Shown one piece after another: positions 1 through 8,051 of a DNA stretch of 64,000 nucleotides. Both the position numbers and the translations under genes were made by a program. Within the stretch, counting starts at the first letter, position 1. The number at the start of each line of letters is the position of its first letter. Under the pieces are notes generated by a model. The model worked only from the letters and a program-made list of their open reading frames with translations. It had not been told where the DNA came from and did not search any database. The DNA is from Firmicutes bacterium UBA5286 (GTDB lineage Bacteria > Bacillota > Proteinivoracia > UBA4975). The DNA lies in the NCBI GenBank assembly GCA_002408465.1, contig DHSM01000016.1, positions 1 through 64,000 on the forward strand, read 5' to 3'.

Positions 1-283
1 AGACCTTTTTGGGGTTCAATCATCTAATATATTGCATCCTTGGCCAAATAATCTGATTTTAGGGCTTAGAGTCCGTCATGATTGTGAAAGTACTATGTAG
101 ATTTACCTTAAGGGAAGGATTTAACTTTGTTCCCCTTTTGGATATTTGGCCGGGGGAACGGGATGAAATTCAACCAAGCACAATTGAGCTCAAATTTTAT
201 TATCTAATCAAAGCCAGGACTTGGATCTATATTCCTTGTTGAAGCATTGATCTTTGTTCTATTGGCTGCTTAGGAGGTTTTCT
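1..283. other. Intergenic region upstream of spoVT
   Basis: No convincing coding sequence or RNA motif is visible in these AT-rich bases. They presumably hold the spoVT promoter. In Bacillus spoVT is transcribed by sigma-G, but I could not place a sigma-G promoter with confidence. Confidence 0.5.
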
Positions 284-841
284 GTGAAAGCCACAGGTAT
301 TGTCAGACGCATTGACCATCTTGGACGAGTGGTAATTCCGATTTCAATCCGGCGGAACTTGAGAATTCGTGAAGGTGATCCCTTAGAGATCTTTGTTGAC
401 AAGGACTCTGAGATAATCTTTAAGAAGTATTCTCCCCTGGTGGGATTAGAAGATTTTGCCCAAATGTATACTGATTCTCTGTATAAAACTTCAGGCCGAA
501 TCGTTTTCATCACAGATAAAGAAGCGATTATTGCTGTATCAGGCGCATCTAAGAAAGAATATATGTATAAACCCCTTGGCGATATTGTGGAAAAGGTGAT
601 GAATGAGCGCCGCACCTTCTGCTACAACAGCTCATTGGAGCAAGGAACAGGCCTGAGTTTCCTGTCTGATGATGAGGATGGTAAGTTTTCCTCAATTTTA
701 ATTGCCCCGATAATCTCCGGCAGCGAGCCTGTGGGTTCGGTTATTCTCTGTTCCATGGAACCAGGTTTCAAGATGGGAGAAGTCGAAATAAAATTAGCGG
801 CGACAGCTACTGAGTTTCTGGGAAGACATATAAGTCAATAG
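284..841 (+). CDS. spoVT: Stage V sporulation protein T (AbrB/GAF transcription factor)
   Basis: SpoVT is a forespore transcription factor that tunes sigma-G-dependent genes in endospore formers. The protein has 185 residues, close to the usual 178. It opens with the AbrB swapped-hairpin DNA-binding domain (KATGIVRRIDHLGRVVIP, residues 2-19) and the typical IRRNLRIREGDPLEIF stretch, followed by a GAF-like domain from about residue 55. I chose the GTG at 284, preceded by AGGAGG at 272-277; an in-frame ATG ten codons earlier lacks a ribosome site and adds residues absent from the family. It stands alone with its own terminator and marks the organism as a spore former. Confidence 0.95.
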   Translation: MKATGIVRRIDHLGRVVIPISIRRNLRIREGDPLEIFVDKDSEIIFKKYSPLVGLEDFAQMYTDSLYKTSGRIVFITDKEAIIAVSGASKKEYMYKPLGDIVEKVMNERRTFCYNSSLEQGTGLSFLSDDEDGKFSSILIAPIISGSEPVGSVILCSMEPGFKMGEVEIKLAATATEFLGRHISQ

Positions 842-867
842 CTGCTGCAGTTGAATACAACATATTA

Positions 868-897
868 CCTCTGACTACGGTCAGGGGTTTTGTTTTT
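868..897 (+). terminator. Rho-independent terminator of spoVT
   Basis: An 8-bp hairpin (CCTCTGAC, loop TACG, GTCAGGGG) is followed by TTTTGTTTTT just after the spoVT stop. Confidence 0.8.
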
Positions 898-959
898 CCC
901 TGGCGGTAAGAGACAAGTCGAAACAAGGGATATACTTTCAGTTTTCACTGAATTTACTA

Positions 960-989
960 TTGACGGACAATGCCAAGAAGTGGTATCTT
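960..989 (+). promoter_or_regulatory. Probable promoter of the SCP2/aminotransferase/transketolase operon
   Basis: A TTGACG box at 960-965 and a TATCTT box at 984-989 are separated by 18 bases. The start of transcription would fall inside the palindrome at 995-1012. The boxes are only moderately close to the sigma-A consensus. Confidence 0.45.
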
Positions 990-994
990 GTTAT

Positions 995-1012
995 TGAGTG
1001 AGTAATCACTCG
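995..1012. promoter_or_regulatory. TetR-type palindromic operator
   Basis: The sequence TGAGTGAGTAATCACTCG contains GAGTGA and TCACTC separated by four bases. Its spacing and outer bases resemble the TGAATGA-TCATTCA sites of FadR-like TetR regulators of fatty-acid genes. It lies over the predicted transcription start, where a bound repressor would block initiation. The TetR gene at 6128, just past the end of the operon, is the obvious candidate to bind it (inference). Confidence 0.6.
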
Positions 1013-1098
1013 ATGGTTGTCCACATATTATGAAAGGGGGGGATCAACTGATTTAGATGGGCTGCATGTCCCTATTCCAGGTGAAAGGATGTGAACTC

Positions 1099-1854
1099 AT
1101 GGCGGATGAAAAGGTAAAGGCGTGCATCAATTTGCACGCGGTGCTGAGGAATCTTGAGGATCTGTGTGAATTGGATCCTATGTCCCGGGAAATTATTCAG
1201 GGGAAGAATGTGGCCCTGAAATTTTCTATGGCTGGTATACCGAAATCTGTCATTACCTTCGCAGAGGGCAAATGCACAGCAGTGAAGGACGATGGGCCCT
1301 GCAGCATCAATTTATTCTTCAGTTCTCCCCAGAACTTTAACCTGATGATTGAGGGCAAGAAAAATCCCATCCCTACCAGAGGCTTTCGGCATATCGGGTT
1401 TTTGAAGAATGAATTCACTAAGTTGGCAGACCGTCTGAGCTACTATCTGAAACCCACGGCTGAACTCCTGGGGGATAAGGAGTACGCCCGCATCAATACA
1501 ATTCTTACAGCCTATACCGCATTTTTTGCCATACCCGAAATCGCCAACTGGGATCCCCTGGGTCAGTTGAACGCCTCCCGGATTGCCGACGGCGCCATTA
1601 ATGTGGAGGTTGTTGATGGGCCGGCCATCTGCATTACCGCCAAAGGCGGCAGGCTGGAGACCAGCAAGGGCAAGATCGCTAATGCCCGGGCCTTCATGGT
1701 TTTTGACTCTATCGATACTGCCAGCGGCATACTCAACGGGACCCTGGACAGTTACAGCTGCATCGGCGAGGGTAGATTGTCTATTAGCGGCTTTGTGCCC
1801 ATGATTGACAACCTCAACAAGATCCTGGCCCAAGTGCCCGGGTACTTAATGTAA
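1099..1854 (+). CDS. SCP2-like (sterol carrier) domain protein
   Basis: This 251-residue protein has no signal peptide or clear membrane helix and looks like a cytoplasmic SCP2-type hydrophobic-ligand carrier: strands around residues 40-90 with GKNVALKFSMAG, a central helical part, and a C-terminal strand-rich part ending in a helix. No catalytic motif is visible. I chose the ATG at 1099, which has AAAGGA upstream; an ATG at 1057 is too far from its G-rich stretch. It is the first gene of an operon that ends with a second SCP2-like gene, so the two may carry the substrate or product of the enzymes between them (inference). Confidence 0.65.
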   Translation: MADEKVKACINLHAVLRNLEDLCELDPMSREIIQGKNVALKFSMAGIPKSVITFAEGKCTAVKDDGPCSINLFFSSPQNFNLMIEGKKNPIPTRGFRHIGFLKNEFTKLADRLSYYLKPTAELLGDKEYARINTILTAYTAFFAIPEIANWDPLGQLNASRIADGAINVEVVDGPAICITAKGGRLETSKGKIANARAFMVFDSIDTASGILNGTLDSYSCIGEGRLSISGFVPMIDNLNKILAQVPGYLM

Positions 1855-1868
1855 AGGAGGGAGCAGTG

Positions 1869-3125
1869 ATGAAGACTTACTCTTATCCCCGAAGCCAGGA
1901 AATCTTCCGGCGGGCCAGCAAGGTCATCCCTTCTGGAATCTACGGGCATCTTGGCCCCAGCCAAGGCTGTTTCATCCCCGTCCAGGCCTACCCCTTTTTT
2001 GCGGAAAGGGCTAAAGGCGCCTATTTCTGGGATGTGGACGGCAACCGCTTTATCGACTATATGTGCGCCTACGGGCCCAATGTCTTGGGCTACAACGACC
2101 CTGATGTGGATGAGGCTGTGAGCAAACAGATGGCAATCGGCAACTGTACCACCCTGCCCACCACCAAGATGATCGAATTGGCGGAACTTTTGGTGGACAC
2201 TGTTGCCTCTGCCGACTGGGCCTTCTTTGCCAAGAACGGTGGCGATGTCACCAGCTTTGCCCTGATGACAGCCCGGGCAGCCACTAACAGGCCCAAGGTC
2301 ATATTATTCCAAGGCGGCTATCACGGGGTGGCGCCCTGGGCCCAGAAGCTGGGCTATCCCGGCATCACTGCCGCCGACACCGAAAACAACATCTATGTGC
2401 ACTGGAACAATTATGAGGAGATTGAGGCGGCAGTGCGGGATAATCCCGGCCAGATTGCCTGCCTCATGGCCACCCCCTACCACCATCCGATCTTCGAAGA
2501 CAATCAGCTGCCGGCCGAGGGCTTCTGGGCAAAGGTGCGCAAGCTCTGCACAGATAACGGCATCGTCCTGGCCATCGACGACGTCCGCTGCGGCTTCCGC
2601 CTGGACAACAGGGGTTCCGATTACTACTATGGCTTCAAGGCCGACCTGATCTGCTTCTGCAAGGCCCTTGCCAACGGCTGGAATGTATCGGCCCTGTGCG
2701 GCACTGACAGCCTTAAGGAGGCGGCCAGCGCGGTGATGTACACCGGCAGCTACTGGCTGTCCTCGGCACCCTTTGCTGCCGCCATCGCTACAGTCGCTAA
2801 ACTGCGTGAGCTTGACGGGGCAAAGCTGATGCTGGCCCAGGGTAAAAAGCTTACTGAAGGGCTGCAGGAGATTGGCCGGGCTTATGGCTTTGACCTGCGC
2901 ATCAGCGGCGAGCCCTCTATGTGGTTTATGCGCATTGCCAATGATGACAATCTTCTCCTCCATCAGGAATGGATAGCAGAATGTGTCCTTCGCGGAGCTT
3001 TCTTTACCAATCATCATAATCTCTTTATTAACTGTGCCATCAGCGATGAAGATATAAAGCAGACCTTTGTCATCGCCGAGGATGCTTTCAGGACTGTAAA
3101 AGAGCGGCATCCGGAAATCTTATAG
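1869..3125 (+). CDS. Class III PLP-dependent aminotransferase (glutamate-1-semialdehyde aminomutase-like)
   Basis: A fold-type I aminotransferase of 418 residues. Recognisable parts are the N-terminal FIDYMCAYGPNVLGYNDP segment, the cofactor-pocket stretch FQGGYHG, the acidic IDDVRCGFR motif holding the pyridine-binding Asp, and FCKALANG, whose Lys should form the Schiff base with PLP. Genes for haem synthesis are absent, so this is probably not HemL; the neighbours (split transketolase, SCP2 proteins) suggest that a ketose-like or lipid-like ketone is aminated. The start is ATG 1869 behind AAGGAGGGAG; GTG 1866 is also possible. Its substrate is unknown. Confidence 0.85.
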   Translation: MKTYSYPRSQEIFRRASKVIPSGIYGHLGPSQGCFIPVQAYPFFAERAKGAYFWDVDGNRFIDYMCAYGPNVLGYNDPDVDEAVSKQMAIGNCTTLPTTKMIELAELLVDTVASADWAFFAKNGGDVTSFALMTARAATNRPKVILFQGGYHGVAPWAQKLGYPGITAADTENNIYVHWNNYEEIEAAVRDNPGQIACLMATPYHHPIFEDNQLPAEGFWAKVRKLCTDNGIVLAIDDVRCGFRLDNRGSDYYYGFKADLICFCKALANGWNVSALCGTDSLKEAASAVMYTGSYWLSSAPFAAAIATVAKLRELDGAKLMLAQGKKLTEGLQEIGRAYGFDLRISGEPSMWFMRIANDDNLLLHQEWIAECVLRGAFFTNHHNLFINCAISDEDIKQTFVIAEDAFRTVKERHPEIL

Positions 3126-3141
3126 CAGAGGAGGCAAGAAA

Positions 3142-3999
3142 ATGGGGTTAAATCTTAAGGAACTGCGCCGCCTGGAAGCCAAGGCTAATGAACTGAGACA
3201 TATTACCGTAGATACCGTGCTCCATGCCGGCAGCGGCCATATTGGCGGCGCCATGAGCGTAATGGACATAATGACTATTCTCTACTACCGTTTTATGCGG
3301 ATCAAGAAGGAGGATCCCCACTGGCAGGACCGGGACCGCTTTATCCTCAGCAAGGGCCATGCGGGTATCGGCTTTGTCAGCATTCTGGCGGACCTGGGCT
3401 TTCTGGAGCGGGAACAGTTGAAGACCTTTAACCTTACGGGTTCGGACTTAGGCATTCATTTGGACTGCACTAAGGCGCCGGGGGTGGACGCTTCCACCGG
3501 CTCACTGGGCCATGGCCTTTCCATTGCCTTAGGCATGGCCCAGGCCGCCCGCCAGCTCAATAAGGACTTTATTACCTACTGTGTCTTGGGAGACGGGGAA
3601 TGCAACGAAGGCTCGGTGTGGGAGGCGGCCATGGCAGTGTCCCATTATAACGCCACTAATCTAATCACCTTTGTCGACCGCAACCGCTGCATGATTGACG
3701 GGGATACCGAAGATGTCATGAAACTGGAGCCTTTTGCCGCTAAATGGCGGGCCTTTGGCTTTGACACCCTGGAAATAGACGGGCACAGCTTTGTGGAATT
3801 AAATGACGCCATTGAACATGCCTTAAAGGCAGAAAAGCCTGTGGCCATTATCTGCAACACCATCAAGGGCTGTGGCATCGACTTTATGGCCGGGGACTTC
3901 CGCTGGCATTACGGGGCCATCAATGAAGAACTGGCGGAAAAATGCCATGCCAGCCTGGGTAAGTATTACCAAACTCGCCTTGAAGGGAAAGGAGTGTAA
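3142..3999 (+). CDS. Transketolase, N-terminal (TPP-binding) subunit, divergent
   Basis: The 285-residue N-terminal half of a split transketolase, with the diphosphate-binding LGDGECNEGSVWEA motif and TGSLGHGLS. It departs from the canonical form at conserved spots: GHIGG replaces GHPGG and SKGHAGIGF replaces the usual KGHASP. The second pair in this window (61166-62917) is canonical there. The partner subunit follows after two bases. Split transketolases move a two-carbon ketol unit between sugars; the altered active-site region and the aminotransferase/SCP2 context suggest a specialised acceptor (inference). The ATG at 3142 follows GAGGAGG. Confidence 0.88.
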   Translation: MGLNLKELRRLEAKANELRHITVDTVLHAGSGHIGGAMSVMDIMTILYYRFMRIKKEDPHWQDRDRFILSKGHAGIGFVSILADLGFLEREQLKTFNLTGSDLGIHLDCTKAPGVDASTGSLGHGLSIALGMAQAARQLNKDFITYCVLGDGECNEGSVWEAAMAVSHYNATNLITFVDRNRCMIDGDTEDVMKLEPFAAKWRAFGFDTLEIDGHSFVELNDAIEHALKAEKPVAIICNTIKGCGIDFMAGDFRWHYGAINEELAEKCHASLGKYYQTRLEGKGV

Positions 4000-4001
4000 T
4001 T

Positions 4002-5012
4002 ATGGCTGGAGGAATTTCTTATACAAGCGACGAGACGACAAAGCTGTCCACCGGGGAAGTGTATGCGAAAATGCTCTGCGACCTGGCGGAGCAGGACCCA
4101 AGAATTGTCACCCTGACGGCGGACCTGGCTAAGTCCACCAAGATTGGCGCCTTTATGGAACGCTTTCCCGAACGCTTTTATAATGTGGGCATTGCTGAGC
4201 AGAATATGTTTGGCATAGCCGCAGGCATGGCGAAATGCGGCTTGATTCCCTTTACATCTTGCTTTGCCATCTTTACCTCCTGCCGGGGACTGGACCAGAT
4301 CCATACAGATATCTGCTACCAAAACCTCAATGTCAAGATGATCGGTTCCCATGCCGGCACTTCCTTTGGCCAGGCAGGGACTACCCATCATTCCACTGAA
4401 GATATCGCCATCATGCGCTCTATGGCCAACTTGGTGGTTATCGTCCCTGCCGACGGCCTGGAAACTGCCAATGCCGTGCAGGCGGCGGTGGCTCATCAGG
4501 GGCCGGTGTATTTGCGGATAAACCGCGGCTTCGACCAGGCAGTCTATGACAGCATGGAGTATGGCTATGAAATCGGCAAAGCCGTGCAGTTGCACGATGG
4601 CACAGATTTGACCATCATCGCCTGCGGTTCCGGGGTCTTTCAGGCGGTTCAAGCCGCCCGGGAGCTGGCCAGCGTTGACGGAGTGAAAGCCCGGGTGCTG
4701 AATATGCATACCATCAAGCCCATCGACCGAGAGGCGATTATGGAGGCTGTTCATGACACCCGCCGCATCATCACTGTTGAAGACCATACCGTCATCGGCG
4801 GTTTGGGAGGCGCAGTAGCGGAAGTGATTGCCGAAGGAGGCATGGCCTGCGCCTTCAGGCGCTTAGGCCTTCAGGACGCCTTTTCGCCCATTGGCCTCCA
4901 TGAAGACCTGATGTCTCATCACAAGATTGATGCCAACGGCATTATTGAGACGGTGCGAGAGCTTTTGCAGCTGGATTTCGAAGAAGATGATGACTGGACC
5001 GATGAGGTATGA
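4002..5012 (+). CDS. Transketolase, C-terminal (pyrimidine-binding) subunit, divergent
   Basis: The 336-residue C-terminal half of a split transketolase: a pyrimidine-binding domain with the GIAEQNMFGIAAGMA motif, where the Glu activates TPP, then the C-terminal domain (LNMHTIKPID, EDHTVIGGLG). In the substrate channel GTSFGQAGTTHHSTEDIA differs from the canonical DGxTHQ form of the second pair (GEDGATHQMNEDIA at 61988-62917). Its start lies two bases after the N-terminal subunit and its stop overlaps the next gene by four bases (ATGA), so the cluster is translationally coupled. It carries about 25 extra acidic residues at the C-terminus. Confidence 0.88.
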   Translation: MAGGISYTSDETTKLSTGEVYAKMLCDLAEQDPRIVTLTADLAKSTKIGAFMERFPERFYNVGIAEQNMFGIAAGMAKCGLIPFTSCFAIFTSCRGLDQIHTDICYQNLNVKMIGSHAGTSFGQAGTTHHSTEDIAIMRSMANLVVIVPADGLETANAVQAAVAHQGPVYLRINRGFDQAVYDSMEYGYEIGKAVQLHDGTDLTIIACGSGVFQAVQAARELASVDGVKARVLNMHTIKPIDREAIMEAVHDTRRIITVEDHTVIGGLGGAVAEVIAEGGMACAFRRLGLQDAFSPIGLHEDLMSHHKIDANGIIETVRELLQLDFEEDDDWTDEV

Positions 5013-5800
5013 GCATGAGCATACCACAGGCAGAAATATATTCCGGCAAGCTCTTTTTCAATTCGGTCCTGCCCCTGTTTAAGGAGATAGCCATGGGGAC
5101 CAAGCTGGGCAAGCTCTTTGCGGGAAAAAGGGGAGTCATTCAGGTTAGCGCCTTTGCCGGCGGGGAAAAATGGGGGACCCATTTTCTCCTGGACCAGGGT
5201 CAGATGACCGTAAAATTGGGGCCTCATCCTGATCCCACCATCGACCTGGAGTTTAAAACTCTGAAAGAGTTCAACGATTTCTTTAAGGGCAAGAGCAAGA
5301 AACTGCCCAAGATCAGGGGGCTGAAACACTTATATTTGGTCATCCCCACCTTTCGGGTGCTGCTGAAAATGGCGGCTCTCCTAGGGGCCGCCAATCCTCC
5401 GGCTAAATCGGAAGATAAGATTTTGCTGGTCAAACTCTATTTCTACCTGCTCTCTTCCGGCATCAGCCAGCTCAATAAATGCGGCCACCCCCAAGTTTCG
5501 GCCTGGGCCCGGTCCAGCCCCGACCGGGTCTATGCCTGGTCGGTGGACAATTACCCGGAACTCTCTGCCTATATTCGGGTCAAAGCCGGCAAGACCAAGT
5601 CCAGCCGGGGGCAGTATACTCGCTCCAAACCCTTTTTCACCATGCGCTTTGACACCCCAGACAGCTCCCTAGGCATCCTCCTGCAAAAGGATGATATGCT
5701 TCGCTCAACAGCTGAAGAAAAACTGATTATGGAAGGAGCGCCGGAGTTTGGCGCCCAAATTGGCGGGTTTATGATGCTGGTGGGAGAATACGCCAAATAA
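5009..5800 (+). CDS. Second SCP2-like domain protein
   Basis: This 263-residue protein has an SCP2-like N-terminal portion (GKRGVIQVSAFAGGEKWGTHF, then a strand-rich stretch and a FNDFFKGKSKKLPK segment that matches the usual phrase after the third strand). A middle helical region and a second strand-rich part follow. It lacks a signal peptide and catalytic motifs. It overlaps the transketolase gene by four bases and is the last gene of the operon. Pairing with the SCP2-like protein at 1099 suggests two related hydrophobic-ligand carriers flanking the enzymes. Function is inferred only from fold resemblance. Confidence 0.65.
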   Translation: MSMSIPQAEIYSGKLFFNSVLPLFKEIAMGTKLGKLFAGKRGVIQVSAFAGGEKWGTHFLLDQGQMTVKLGPHPDPTIDLEFKTLKEFNDFFKGKSKKLPKIRGLKHLYLVIPTFRVLLKMAALLGAANPPAKSEDKILLVKLYFYLLSSGISQLNKCGHPQVSAWARSSPDRVYAWSVDNYPELSAYIRVKAGKTKSSRGQYTRSKPFFTMRFDTPDSSLGILLQKDDMLRSTAEEKLIMEGAPEFGAQIGGFMMLVGEYAK

Positions 5801-5803
5801 ATC

Positions 5804-5824
5804 CGGGAGGGGGGACCCCTCCCC
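5804..5824 (+). repeat. G-rich intergenic repeat, B-type copy
   Basis: The hairpin CGGGAGGGGGGACCCCTCCC matches modules near 20000 and 24880 (CGGGAGGGG, two variable bases, ACCCCT). It sits just after the operon stop. Confidence 0.55.
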
Positions 5825-5929
5825 TACGCAGCATGCAAATTTTGCCGGCATCTGGCAGACTATCTGTGACAGAGTTTTTCAGGCCGCAGCAGGGATAGAA
5901 TCCAGGAGATCATATTTACATCTTACCGT

Positions 5930-5962
5930 GGTGTTGTCTGCGAAGGGGGCAACACCATTTTT
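5930..5962 (+). terminator. Hairpin and T-tract upstream of the TetR gene
   Basis: GGTGTTG pairs with CAACACC across a 13-base loop and is followed by ATTTTT. The rest of 5801-6127 shows no gene and no RNA family that I recognise; 6040-6110 is purine-rich with possible short stems. Confidence 0.5.
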
Positions 5963-6127
5963 CAATCCGGAATGGATACTCCTGGGTAAGGTGGTGCGGC
6001 CAGGGAAGATATGGTAATATGGGGTAAGATTAAATTGAGGGATACGGGGGCAGGCCTGAGAGGTGGCCCGGAGAAAGCGCCACAGACTTGGAGCTGGCGC
6101 CGGGGAAAAAAGATTTGAGGTGACAGC

Positions 6128-6778
6128 ATGAGCAATACAGTATTTTATAAGGACACCTTTACAAAAATATCTGAAGAAAAGAAGGATATAGTTTTTACAG
6201 TCGCCATCGCTGAATTCGCCGCCATGGGTTACAATGCCACCAATATCAATACAATTGCCCAGAAGGCCAAGATCAGCATCGGTTCCCTGTACAGCTATTT
6301 TGAGTCCAAGGAGGATTTATTTTTGGCCATGGCGGAAAAGGGCTATGAACTGCTGAACAAGGCCCTGGCAGAACTGCACCCAGAAGAGGGCACTGTCTTT
6401 GAGGTGATTGAAAGGCTGCTGCATATCGCCTTTGCTTACGCCGAAAAACACACGGATTTCTGCCGCATCTATTTGGACCTCAGCACCGAAGGCCTTTCTC
6501 ATTTAAGCGAACGCCTTACAGAAAATGTGGAGACCAGCTATGTGCACGTGTACAAGAAGCTGCTGGCGGCAGCCAAAGCAAAGGGAGAGGTGCGGGCAGA
6601 TCTAGATGTGGACATGGCCGCATTTTTTCTAGACAATATAGTGGTCATGCTCCAATTTTCATTAGCTTCAAGCTATTACCGGTCACGGATTAAGCTGTAC
6701 TTGGGAGAGGATTATGCCCAGGACCGGAAGAGAATTATCGCCGGCCTCATGAGGATAGTGAAGCGGTCATTCAGCTAG
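6128..6778 (+). CDS. TetR/AcrR-family transcriptional regulator
   Basis: This 216-residue protein has the TetR helix-turn-helix at residues 20-65 (NINTIAQKAKISIGSLYSYFESKEDLFLAM) and an all-helical ligand-binding domain with no recognisable effector site. It follows the SCP2/aminotransferase/transketolase operon on the same strand, separated by a hairpin. TetR proteins usually repress neighbouring genes and release DNA on binding a small, often hydrophobic, molecule. The palindrome at 995-1012 is the natural target. Whether it is autoregulated is unclear: no copy of the palindrome was found upstream of it. Confidence 0.88.
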   Translation: MSNTVFYKDTFTKISEEKKDIVFTVAIAEFAAMGYNATNINTIAQKAKISIGSLYSYFESKEDLFLAMAEKGYELLNKALAELHPEEGTVFEVIERLLHIAFAYAEKHTDFCRIYLDLSTEGLSHLSERLTENVETSYVHVYKKLLAAAKAKGEVRADLDVDMAAFFLDNIVVMLQFSLASSYYRSRIKLYLGEDYAQDRKRIIAGLMRIVKRSFS

Positions 6779-6846
6779 GCCTGAGCGGCAGGTTTTTGCT
6801 TCAGCTGTACCTCAATGATAAAATAGAGGAGAAGGGGGTTGAGACA

Positions 6847-7128
6847 GTGCGTTTAACCCAAAGGGAAGTTGAGGCAATAAAAGATGTAATCGGGGCCAGG
6901 GATGAGCAGGCGCAGGTCTATCTCTTCGGTTCTCGGGCCTATGATGATTTAAGGGGCGGGGACATTGACCTGCTGGTCATTACCCAAAAGCTTGAGCAGA
7001 ACGATGTCTGGAAGCTAAAATATGCCCTGTGGGAAAGAATAGGCGAACAAAAAATCGACATTGTCGTGGCCCAAGATGATTCCCACCCCTTCGTCCGCAT
7101 AGCATTAAAGGAAGGTGTGCTGTTATGA
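6847..7128 (+). CDS. MNT-type nucleotidyltransferase (MntA-like antitoxin)
   Basis: A minimal nucleotidyltransferase of 93 residues with the GSRAYDDLRGGDIDLLV signature (GS plus DxD metal ligands). In MNT/HEPN toxin-antitoxin systems such proteins attach AMP to the HEPN toxin and so silence it. I chose the GTG at 6847, with AAGGGGG about nine bases upstream, over an ATG at 6796 that lacks a ribosome site. The stop overlaps the start of the HEPN gene (ATGA), typical of this pairing. Confidence 0.8.
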   Translation: MRLTQREVEAIKDVIGARDEQAQVYLFGSRAYDDLRGGDIDLLVITQKLEQNDVWKLKYALWERIGEQKIDIVVAQDDSHPFVRIALKEGVLL

Positions 7129-7556
7129 GCAGGAACCTGAAGGAGCTTATGGAGCTGGAACTGAAGCAGTTGCGGGAAGCCGGGGAGATTCTGGAGTACT
7201 CTTATGCTGTCTGCAGCAAAATTGGCATCAAAGAGCGCTACACTTTTGAGGAGCTGGACAAATTTGAAGCTCTCACCGGCCGTTTTTCCCGGACCAGCGA
7301 TATCTTGATCCAAAAGATCTTTCGGACTTTGGACAATATGGAGTTGGAAATGCCGGGCACTGCCATCGACAGGATCAACCGGGCGGAGCGGCGGGGGCTG
7401 GTTTCGGCTACTATTTTTAAGGAAATCCGGTATTTGCGCAATGACATCGCCCATGAATATGTTTTGGATTCGGTGGAGGAAATTTACAAGAAAACCCTGG
7501 AATTGACCCCCTATCTTTTGGAGACCGTCAACAAAGTGCTTCATCTCTACTCCTAA
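7125..7556 (+). CDS. HEPN-domain protein (HepT-like toxin)
   Basis: A 143-residue all-helical protein of the HepT-like group. YLRNDIAHEYV holds the R-x4-H motif that forms the RNase site of HEPN toxins, with Asp and Tyr in nearby family positions. It overlaps the MNT gene by four bases. Systems of this type are thought to act as toxin-antitoxin or phage-defence modules; the activity of this pair is inferred. A second, more canonical MntA-HepT pair lies at 28557-29361. Confidence 0.8.
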   Translation: MSRNLKELMELELKQLREAGEILEYSYAVCSKIGIKERYTFEELDKFEALTGRFSRTSDILIQKIFRTLDNMELEMPGTAIDRINRAERRGLVSATIFKEIRYLRNDIAHEYVLDSVEEIYKKTLELTPYLLETVNKVLHLYS

Positions 7557-7598
7557 AGCCCGCGGAGGTGCGGGGAAGGATTTAAATGAAAATATTAA

Positions 7599-7640
7599 GA
7601 GGGTGTTCAGCTTTTTAGCTGCAGACACCCTCTTATCTTT
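7599..7640. terminator. Terminator hairpin after the MNT/HEPN pair
   Basis: GAGGGTGT pairs with ACACCCTC, with an inner AGCT/AGCT stem, followed by TTATCTTTTC. It lies between convergent genes and could serve both strands. Confidence 0.7.
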
Positions 7641-7663
7641 TCCCCTGGGAAGGGAATTGGCTA

Positions 7664-7807
7664 CTAGCTGTCATTGTCCCCGCGGTTTCCCAGCATTCTC
7701 CCGGCCACAAAGGCAATGACGGGCAGAGTTACCATTAAAATTTTGGCGGTGGTGCCCATTCCCTTATTGTTGCCAGGCATCATCCGTTTGAGATTTGGCA
7801 TCTTCAA
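7664..7807 (-). CDS. Small membrane-anchored hypothetical protein
   Basis: A short basic protein (LKMPNLKRMMPGNNKGMG, then a single membrane helix AKILMVTLPVIAFVAGRML, then GNRGDNDS). The strand carries GGAGGG nine bases before a TTG at 7807; an ATG at 7801 is the alternative start, giving 45 residues. I do not recognise a family. The positively charged N-terminus suggests an N-in orientation. It stands alone between convergent and divergent neighbours. Confidence 0.5.
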   Translation of the reverse strand: MKMPNLKRMMPGNNKGMGTTAKILMVTLPVIAFVAGRMLGNRGDNDS

Positions 7808-7931
7808 TTTCTGATCCCTCCTCTGCTTAGTATTATATTGTTGGAGCAGCTTAATACTGGGAAATCCGGGCACAGAGAGAATTGGAATGCTAAACAGGAA
7901 ATGACATTTATATTATTTTTAATAAACTCTA

Positions 7932-7960
7932 TTGCCAAAAGGAAATATTAATACTATAAT
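7932..7960 (+). promoter_or_regulatory. Sigma-A-like promoter of the tasA-like operon
   Basis: TTGCCA at 7932-7937 and TATAAT at 7955-7960 are separated by exactly 17 bases, about 90 bases before the tasA-like start. The preceding bases are very AT-rich, as in UP elements. Confidence 0.7.
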
Positions 7961-8051
7961 GACTACTGGTAAATTCTGCTTGGTTCGGAACACTATGGGG
8001 GTGTCTTGACCTCTTCGGCAGAGTTTTGCTAAAAAATAGGGAGGTTTAAAA

